A stretch of 10,191 bases of DNA from Deltaproteobacteria bacterium (lineage in GTDB: Bacteria; Desulfobacterota; Binatia; Bin18), in the NCBI GenBank assembly GCA_016200595.1, contig JACQEL010000877.1, positions 1 through 10,191 of the forward strand. Direction: 5' to 3'. Below are positions 4,997 through 10,191 of this stretch, in pieces. How positions within the stretch are numbered: position 1 is the first letter of the stretch; each line of letters begins with the position of its first letter. The notes beneath the pieces were generated by a model. It did no database searches and was not told the origin of the DNA. It saw only the letters and a list, made by a program, of their open reading frames with translations. A program made the position numbers and the translations under genes.

Positions 4997-7276
4997 ATGG
5001 AATCACAACAAGAGCATAAATTCAAAGTCATCGGCACCCGTCCGATCCGCCATGACGGAGTAGACAAAGTGACTGGCCGCGCCAAGTACGGAGCAGACAT
5101 CAGTCTACCCGGCATGCTGCATGGCAAAGTGTTGCGCAGTCCGCATGCTCATGCGCGTATCAAGTCAATCGACGTGTCGGCAGCGTTGGCGTTGCCAGGA
5201 GTGAAAGCCGTTATTACGGGTGCCGATTTCCCGGACATCGGAGACAACCTCGTTCAGGTGGGTGAGAATTTTGTGAACGCCCGTCACTTGTCTCAGAACA
5301 TCATGGCACGGGGCAAGGTACTGTATGATGGGCACGCAGTGGCAGCCGTAGTGGCGACGAGTCCACACATCGCCGAGGAAGCAACAAAGCTCATCAAGGT
5401 CGAGTATGAACCGTTGCCGCACGTACAGAATGTCCTTACAGCGATGAAAGATGACGCACCAATTTTGCATCCAGCTCTCCGCACGGGCGGGACGCCGGAG
5501 AAGAGCGATAAACAGACAAACGTTGCGAATCAGGTGCGCTTTGCGCGAGGCGATCTGGCGGCGGGTTTTGCCGCGGCCGCCGTCATTGTCGAGCGTGAGT
5601 TCGATACCACCATGGTCCACCAAGGGTATATCGAGCCGCTCAATGCCGTAGCACAGTACAACCAAGACGGGCACGGGACGATTTGGGTGAGCACTCAAGG
5701 CCCCTTCGCAGTCCGGGAGTTGACTGGACATATCCTGCAGATGAATCGCGGTGATATTAAGGTCATCCCAGCTGAAATCGGCGGTGGATTTGGCGGCAAA
5801 ACCACGGTCTACTTGGAGCCGCTTGCCCTCCTCTTATCCAAGAAGACCGGCAGGCCCGTCAAGATGGTCATGACCCGCAATGAGGTCCTGCGCGCGACAG
5901 GCCCTACCTCAGGGTCGCATATTCGCGTCAAGATCGGAGCGAATAAAGAGGGGAAAATTACGGCGGCGCAGGTGTGGATGGCGTACGAAGCTGGAGCCTT
6001 CCCTGGCTCGCCCATCGGGGTCGCCTGTATGACCGTGCTGGCTCCGTACGATCTAGAGCACCTGCAAATCGATGGCTTTGATGTCGTCCTGAACAAACCC
6101 AAGACCGCTGCCTATCGTGCGCCGGGGACAACCAACGCGGCGCTGGGTGTCGAGACGGTAGTTGACGAGCTGGCAGAAAAGCTGGGCGTTGATCCGCTCG
6201 AATTCCGCCGCCTGAATGGGGCTCAAGAAGGGACTGCCCAACCGGCCGGCCCGCAGTTCAGACGCATCGGCTTTCTGGAAACCATCGCCGCCATCAAGAA
6301 CAGTCCCCACTATCAGTCCCCACTGCCAAAGTCAGAGAATGGGAAGCTGCGGGGCCGTGGAGTGGCGTCGGGATTTTGGATTAACGCCGGTTTCCAGTCC
6401 ACCGCGACAGTCAGTATTAACACCGATGGAACGGCGAACGTCGTCACCGGCTCGCCTGATATCGGGGGCACCCGGACCTCGTGCGCGATGATCGCGGCTG
6501 AGGTGCTGGGCCTCAAAGCCGAAGACGTGCATCCGGTCGTCGCCGATACCGAGTCGATTGGTCATACCGATACAACCGGTGGCAGCCGGGTGACCTTCGC
6601 TACTGGCTACGCGGTGTACGAGGCCGCCCAGGACGCGGTACGCCAATTGAAGGAACGCGCCGCAACCTTGTGGAAGGTGAAACCTGAAGAGGTCGTGTAC
6701 CAAGATGGGGCGGTGTCATGTACGACCAATGGCAACGAGTCCCTGACCTTAATCCAATTGGCTGGCCGCTTGCCGCGTGCCGGCGGTCCAGTAACCGGAC
6801 GGGCTTCAGTGCAACCCCGTGGTGTTGGTCCTGCCTTTACGACGCATGTCGTTGACGTTGAGGTTGATGCTGAAACTGGCAAGGTCGAGATCTTGCGCTA
6901 TACCGCGGCACAAGATGTTGGGAAAGCGGTACATCCCGGCTACGTCGAAGGTCAAATCCAAGGCGGTGTCGCGCAAGGGGTCGGTTGGGCACTCAATGAA
7001 GAATACTACTACGACGAGAATGGCATCCTGCGGAATACTGGATTTCTCGACTACCGCATGCCGACGTGTCTCGATCTGCCGATGATCGAAACGATTCTGG
7101 TGGAGGTGCCGAATCCCGGACATCCGATTGGTATTCGGGGCGTGGGGGAAGTGCCGATCGTACCGCCGCCTGCGGCGATCGCCAACGCGCTCTACCGTGC
7201 TGTCGGCGTGCGCATGACCGAACTGCCGATGTCACCACCGAAGGTGTGTAAGGCGATTACGGAAAAGAGAGGGTAG
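4997..7276 (+). CDS. Molybdopterin-binding large subunit, copy 2
   Basis: The second paralogue has 759 residues when started at the ATG at 4997, which gives the N-terminus MESQQEHKFKV matching copy 3. It is co-linear with copy 1 over its whole length. Cofactor motifs are all intact: STQG (Gln234), GGGFGGK (262-268), AYRAPG (372-377), GQIQGGVAQGVG and GVGE with Glu718. It should therefore be an active Moco subunit. It differs most from copy 1 in the hammerhead domain (about residues 72-107) and around the STQG segment (about 225-260), regions that could shape the substrate channel. The C-terminus is two residues shorter (ends TEKRG). It has no FAD or FeS gene of its own and follows a terminator, so it may be transcribed separately or by read-through, and probably uses the upstream electron-transfer subunits. 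Confidence 0.92.
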   Translation: MESQQEHKFKVIGTRPIRHDGVDKVTGRAKYGADISLPGMLHGKVLRSPHAHARIKSIDVSAALALPGVKAVITGADFPDIGDNLVQVGENFVNARHLSQNIMARGKVLYDGHAVAAVVATSPHIAEEATKLIKVEYEPLPHVQNVLTAMKDDAPILHPALRTGGTPEKSDKQTNVANQVRFARGDLAAGFAAAAVIVEREFDTTMVHQGYIEPLNAVAQYNQDGHGTIWVSTQGPFAVRELTGHILQMNRGDIKVIPAEIGGGFGGKTTVYLEPLALLLSKKTGRPVKMVMTRNEVLRATGPTSGSHIRVKIGANKEGKITAAQVWMAYEAGAFPGSPIGVACMTVLAPYDLEHLQIDGFDVVLNKPKTAAYRAPGTTNAALGVETVVDELAEKLGVDPLEFRRLNGAQEGTAQPAGPQFRRIGFLETIAAIKNSPHYQSPLPKSENGKLRGRGVASGFWINAGFQSTATVSINTDGTANVVTGSPDIGGTRTSCAMIAAEVLGLKAEDVHPVVADTESIGHTDTTGGSRVTFATGYAVYEAAQDAVRQLKERAATLWKVKPEEVVYQDGAVSCTTNGNESLTLIQLAGRLPRAGGPVTGRASVQPRGVGPAFTTHVVDVEVDAETGKVEILRYTAAQDVGKAVHPGYVEGQIQGGVAQGVGWALNEEYYYDENGILRNTGFLDYRMPTCLDLPMIETILVEVPNPGHPIGIRGVGEVPIVPPPAAIANALYRAVGVRMTELPMSPPKVCKAITEKRG

Positions 7277-7368
7277 AAGCTAGGAATCCTGAAAGGGGCC
7301 AAAGTCTCCCTCAGCAGACATCCCCCCTTATTTTCCTTCGGGCTTCATAATCTTTAGGGAGGTGCGTT
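7277..7368 (+). other. Spacer between large subunits 2 and 3
   Basis: This 92-bp spacer has no gene, heptamer array or convincing terminator, so copies 2 and 3 are likely co-transcribed. Its only clear element is the ribosome binding site AGGGAGGT at 7356-7363, five bases before the next ATG. That site and the first codons (ATGGAATC, then CAACAAGA) closely match those of copy 2. Confidence 0.6.
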
Positions 7369-9651
7369 ATGGAATCGCAACAAGAATACAAATTCAAAGT
7401 GATTGGCACCCGTCCAATCCGGCATGATGGAGTAGACAAAGTCACCGGTCGCGCCAAATATGGCGCTGATATTAGCTTGCCGGGCATGCTGCATGGTAAA
7501 GTGCTACGTAGCCCCCATGCCCATGCGCGCATCAAATCCATTGACGTCTCTGCAGCACTCGCCTTGCCAGGGGTGAAGGCGGTGATCACCGGGCAGGAGC
7601 TGCCCGAGCTTGCTCCTGGCATCTACCAGATGGGCGAGATCCCCATCAATCCGCAGTACTTATCCAGGAACATTATGGCCAGGGATAAGGTTCTCTACAA
7701 CGGGCATGCGGTGGCGGCGGTGGCGGCGACGAGCCCGCACGTCGCCGAGGACGCGCTGGCCCTCATCAAGGTTGAGTATGAGGTGCTGCCGCATGTGCTT
7801 GATGTCCGTAAGGCCATGGCGGATGAGGCGCCGATTCTGTTGCCGGATCTTCGTACCAGCGGGACGCTGGAGAAGAGCGATAAGCCAACCAACGTCGCTA
7901 GTCAGTTACGCTTTGCCCGCGGTGATCTTGCAGCCGGGTTCAAGGCTGCCGATGTCGTGGTCGAGCGCGAGTTCAACACCTCGATGGTCCACCAGGGGTA
8001 CATTGAGCCGCACAATGCCGTAGCGCAGTACAACGAAGACGGGCACAGCACCGTTTGGGTCAGCACCCAGGGCCAGTTTTCCGTACGCGAGTTGTGCGCG
8101 CAAATCCTGAAGATGCCCTCCAGCAACATCAAGGTCGTACCAGACGAGATCGGTGGCGGGTTCGGCGGCAAGACGACTGTGTACCTTGAGCCCCTCGCTT
8201 TGTTACTGTCCAAGAAGACAGGCAAACCGGTCAAACTGGTGATGAGTCGGAGCGAGGTACTGCGTGCGACTGGTCCCACTTCGGGCTCCTATATTCGCTG
8301 CAAGCTGGGGGCAACCAAGGACGGTACGATCACCGCCGCCGAGATTTGGATGGCGTACGAGGCTGGCGCCTTCCCCGGCTCGCCGGTGGGCGCGGGCTGC
8401 ATGACCGCTCTGGGACCGTATGTCGTGGATAACTTGCAGATTGACGGTTTTGATGTTGTCCTCAACAAACCGAAGACCTGCGCGTATCGTGCGCCGGGTG
8501 CGACCAACGCCGCACTGGGGGTCGAGACGGTGATCGACGAGCTAGCGGAAAAGCTTGGCATTGATCCGTTAGAGATCCGCCGGATCAACGGGTCCCAAGA
8601 AGGGACGGCGCAGCCGGCTGGACCGAAGTTCCTGCGCATCGGTTGCCTAGAGACGCTTGAGGCAGCAAAGAGTAGCGCGCACTATAAGTCGCCTCTGCCG
8701 AAGCCAGACGGTAAGCCGGTGGGGCGAGGTGTGGCCTCGGGCTTCTGGTTTAATGCCGGACTCCAGTCTTCCGCGGCGGTCAGCATTAACAGCGATGGAA
8801 CGGCCAACGTGGTCACCGGCTCGCCGGATATCGGCGGGAGCCGCGCTTCGTGCGCCATGATTGCGGCTGAAGTGCTGGGGCTCACGGCGGAGGAAGTCCA
8901 TCCGGTGGTCGCCGATACCGAGTCGATTGGCCATACCGATGTAACCGGTGGTAGCCGGGTGACCTTTGCCACTGGCTATGCGGTGTACGAGGCCGCGCAG
9001 GAGGCTGTGCGCAAGCTCAAGCAACGGGCGGCTACCCTGTGGAAGGTCAAGGAAGAAGACGTCGCGTATCAGGACGGAGTTGTGTCTTGTGTCAACAATG
9101 GACAAGAGCCGATGACGCTTAAACAACTAGCGTCGAAGTTGGTGCACGCCGGTGGTCCGGTTAGTGGACAGGCCTCGGTGAACCCGCGCGGCGTTGGTCC
9201 CTGCTTTGCCACTCACATTGTGGATGTGGAGGTCGATCCGGAGACTGGCAAGGTCGAGATCCTGCGTTACACGGCGGTTCAGGATGTCGGCAAGGCTGTG
9301 CATCCGAGTTACGTCGAAGGTCAGATCCAGGGTGGCACGGCACAAGGCATTGGCTGGGCGCTTAACGAAGAATACTACTACGACGAGAGCGGCACGATGC
9401 GGAACTCGGGCTTCCTCGATTACCGCATGCCAACCTGTTTGGATCTGCCGATGATCGAGACGATTCTGGTTGAGGTGCCAAATCCTGGACATCCGCTCGG
9501 TATTCGTGGCGTCGGCGAGGTACCCATTGTCCCGCCGCCTGCCGCGATCGCCAACGCGATCTATCGCGCTGTAGGCGTGCGCATGACCGAACTGCCCATG
9601 TCGCCGCCGAAGCTATGCAAGGCGATGGCGGAGAAGAACGCTAAGAAGTAA
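7369..9651 (+). CDS. Molybdopterin-binding large subunit, copy 3
   Basis: The third paralogue has 760 residues, starts at an ATG five bases after AGGGAGGT, and aligns end to end with copies 1 and 2. All cofactor motifs remain: STQG (Gln234), GGGFGGK (262-268), AYRAPG (372-377), GQIQGGTAQGIG and GVGE with Glu717. Special features are a cysteine (Cys371) directly before AYRAPG, where the other copies have alanine, and its own sequence in the hammerhead block near residues 72-107 (GQELPELAPGIYQMGEIP). That cysteine is not at the position of the selanylcysteine of CO dehydrogenase, which falls inside the loop. Like copy 2 it lacks partner genes and should rely on the shared FAD and FeS subunits. 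It ends the plus-strand cluster. Confidence 0.92.
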   Translation: MESQQEYKFKVIGTRPIRHDGVDKVTGRAKYGADISLPGMLHGKVLRSPHAHARIKSIDVSAALALPGVKAVITGQELPELAPGIYQMGEIPINPQYLSRNIMARDKVLYNGHAVAAVAATSPHVAEDALALIKVEYEVLPHVLDVRKAMADEAPILLPDLRTSGTLEKSDKPTNVASQLRFARGDLAAGFKAADVVVEREFNTSMVHQGYIEPHNAVAQYNEDGHSTVWVSTQGQFSVRELCAQILKMPSSNIKVVPDEIGGGFGGKTTVYLEPLALLLSKKTGKPVKLVMSRSEVLRATGPTSGSYIRCKLGATKDGTITAAEIWMAYEAGAFPGSPVGAGCMTALGPYVVDNLQIDGFDVVLNKPKTCAYRAPGATNAALGVETVIDELAEKLGIDPLEIRRINGSQEGTAQPAGPKFLRIGCLETLEAAKSSAHYKSPLPKPDGKPVGRGVASGFWFNAGLQSSAAVSINSDGTANVVTGSPDIGGSRASCAMIAAEVLGLTAEEVHPVVADTESIGHTDVTGGSRVTFATGYAVYEAAQEAVRKLKQRAATLWKVKEEDVAYQDGVVSCVNNGQEPMTLKQLASKLVHAGGPVSGQASVNPRGVGPCFATHIVDVEVDPETGKVEILRYTAVQDVGKAVHPSYVEGQIQGGTAQGIGWALNEEYYYDESGTMRNSGFLDYRMPTCLDLPMIETILVEVPNPGHPLGIRGVGEVPIVPPPAAIANAIYRAVGVRMTELPMSPPKLCKAMAEKNAKK

Positions 9652-9658
9652 CCGTCTG

Positions 9659-9742
9659 TTAGATATAGAATCCCTCTCCTGCAAGGGGAGAGGGATTCAG
9701 CCACTTGATCACGACGCTGGCATCGACTACCAGTTTAGGCAC
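9659..9742 (-). pseudogene. VapC-type PIN-domain toxin, truncated after about 15 codons
   Basis: On the minus strand a GTG at 9742-9740 overlaps the antitoxin stop codon by eight bases, as is common in VapBC pairs. It opens MPKLVVDASVVIKWL, the classical first strand and helix of a PIN domain with the first catalytic aspartate (Asp7). A normal PIN toxin runs to about 130-140 residues. Here the homology stops at residue 15, exactly where the inverted repeat at 9668-9698 begins, and the frame ends at a TAA at 9661-9659 after 27 residues. The remaining three acidic residues of the active site are missing, so this cannot be a working nuclease. It is a remnant, most likely broken by insertion or deletion at the repeat. 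Confidence 0.7.
9668..9698. repeat. 12-bp inverted repeat between the large-subunit cluster and the toxin remnant
   Basis: GAATCCCTCTCC (9668-9679) and GGAGAGGGATTC (9687-9698) are perfect reverse complements with a seven-base loop TGCAAGG. It sits 16 bases after the stop codon of large subunit 3, so it can form a strong hairpin at the 3' end of the operon, and from the other side at the end of the antitoxin transcript. No T-run follows on either strand, so it is a terminator candidate at best. The CCCTCTCC-loop-GGAGAGGG design is known to me as a frequent dispersed hairpin in environmental proteobacterial genomes. Confidence 0.7.
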
Positions 9743-9986
9743 GGTTCTCTAGCTCTTCTCTTCCTTCGAGAATCAAATCCCCGAGATTTACGTTCCTCCC
9801 CGCCAGTTTCTGACTAAATGCTCTTATCTGTGTAACCAGCGCCTGACGCTCGGCGATCTCTTCAGGGGTTACTTTTCCTTCCTGTGTGATCTGTTCCATA
9901 GTGACCACGACGGTAACCCCATCGGGGAGATGTACCCCTTCTTCCAAAATAACGACATTGTTTTTCACAACTCCTTTACAGGTCAT
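9735..9986 (-). CDS. VapB-like antitoxin (DUF104/AF2212-like)
   Basis: This 83-residue protein begins MTCKGVVKNNVVILEEGVHLPDG, the hallmark N-terminus of small antitoxins paired with PIN toxins: a beta-rich DNA-binding or dimerisation part using a VVKxxVVxLEEGVxLPDG pattern. A charged helical C-terminal half follows (TPEEIAERQALVTQIRAFSQKL, then DLILEGREELENRA) and would wrap the toxin. The ATG at 9986 is preferred over the upstream ATG at 10013 because GGGAG lies eight bases before it and the family motif begins there. The stop codon overlaps the GTG of the truncated toxin. With the toxin destroyed it would be an orphan antitoxin; it may persist as a decoy or autoregulator, or simply be decaying. 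Confidence 0.75.
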   Translation of the reverse strand: MTCKGVVKNNVVILEEGVHLPDGVTVVVTMEQITQEGKVTPEEIAERQALVTQIRAFSQKLAGRNVNLGDLILEGREELENRA

Positions 9987-9994
9987 TGCCAAAT

Positions 9995-9999
9995 CTCCC
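9995..9999 (-). promoter_or_regulatory. Ribosome binding site of the antitoxin
   Basis: On the minus strand GGGAG stands eight bases before the ATG at 9986. It supports this start and argues against the longer forms starting at 10013 or 10061, which would read through the heptamer array. Confidence 0.5.
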
Positions 10000-10019
10000 G
10001 TATAGGATGGCATTGTACA

Positions 10020-10054
10020 GCTCTCGGCTGACCGCTGATAGCTGATCGCTGGTA
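10020..10054. repeat. Heptamer array 4
   Basis: Five consecutive 7-base units fill 10020-10054, with GCTGATA and GCTGATC as the clearest members. Unlike loci 1 to 3 there is no facing arm within the window, so it is a single array. It lies between the antitoxin and the transposase end, upstream of the antitoxin on the minus strand. The core GCTGR is shared with the units of loci 1 and 2. Confidence 0.65.
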
Positions 10055-10191
10055 ACCGCACACCTGGGGGAGCACTCTACCGAGCAGAGAGAGGGGGGGA
10101 GGTCAGCGGCAAGAGGGAAGGCGCTGGGTCTTTGCGGATCGCCGCTGTGCAAGCCGCCGTCAAGTAGTCCAACACGTCGCGGCGTTGTTGG
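10052..10191 (-). mobile_element. Possible left end of an insertion sequence (IS66-like)
   Basis: The transposase remnant at 10077-10191 stops 25 bases inside GTAACCGCACACC (from 10052). This resembles the GTAA-starting terminal repeats I know from IS66-type elements. The other end lies outside the window, so neither the inverted repeat nor a target duplication can be confirmed. Confidence 0.3.
10077..10191 (-). CDS. Transposase, C-terminal end only (5' part outside window)
   Basis: On the minus strand the frame entering from the window edge reads QQRRDVLDYLTAAC, then PAPSLLPLTS, and stops at a TAG at 10079-10077, giving 37 visible residues. The pattern of a helix with VLDYLTAA followed by a basic stretch and PAPSLLP is the usual tail of DDE transposases of an IS66-like type found in many environmental bacteria. 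Whether the element is intact cannot be seen. The short length makes the family assignment tentative. Confidence 0.55.
   Translation of the reverse strand, partial: QQRRDVLDYLTAACTAAIRKDPAPSLLPLTSPPLSAR

Noticed and set aside
4869..5063. Plus-strand open frame overlapping the end of the MoaD-like gene
   Set aside because: It runs through the intrinsic terminator and into the start of large subunit 2 in another frame; no homology is visible.
2212..9651. Tandem copies as an assembly artefact
   Set aside because: The copies differ at many synonymous sites, have different spacers and distinct protein blocks, so they are real separate genes.
9735..10061. Longer 108-residue form of the antitoxin starting at 10061
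   Set aside because: The extra residues come from reading through the heptamer array and do not belong to the family; the ATG at 9986 has a ribosome binding site and the conserved N-terminus.

Overview
The window looks like a chromosomal piece of a moderately GC-rich, probably uncultivated Gram-negative bacterium. The gene content (an acyl-CoA dehydrogenase-like protein, expanded molybdenum hydroxylases, a MoaD-like protein, toxin-antitoxin debris, a transposase end) and the intergenic hairpins built from short tandem units remind me of Deltaproteobacteria-like or Binatota-like environmental genomes. This placement is an impression with no marker gene behind it.

Layout. Positions 2-472 hold the C-terminal part of an acyl-CoA dehydrogenase-like flavoprotein. 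A 285-bp gap follows, with a heptamer-repeat hairpin, a sigma70-like promoter candidate and a leader. Then comes a molybdenum hydroxylase locus in the classical medium-small-large order: FAD subunit (758-1627), 2x[2Fe-2S] subunit (1730-2209) and molybdopterin subunit copy 1 (2212-4494). A MoaD/ThiS-like protein (4609-4872) follows and ends in a strong intrinsic terminator (4895-4936). Two further full-length paralogues of the large subunit come next (4997-7276 and 7369-9651), each with its own very good ribosome binding site but no FAD or FeS partner of its own. After a short hairpin the strand switches: a VapC-type PIN toxin cut to its first 15 codons, its intact antitoxin (9735-9986), another heptamer array and the C-terminal end of a transposase running off the window.

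How it may work together. The FAD and FeS subunits form an electron-transfer module, and the three large subunits carry the Moco active sites. Since only one electron-transfer module is encoded here for three catalytic subunits, the simplest reading is a set of interchangeable hydroxylases for related substrates. The active-site loop reads AYRAPG in all three, so they are neither form I CO dehydrogenase (AYXCSFR) nor form II (AYRGAGR). The substrate cannot be read from sequence.

A second theme is the spacer DNA. Four intergenic regions carry short arrays with a period of about seven bases, each with its own unit. Three of them are arranged as facing arms that would fold into long imperfect hairpins.
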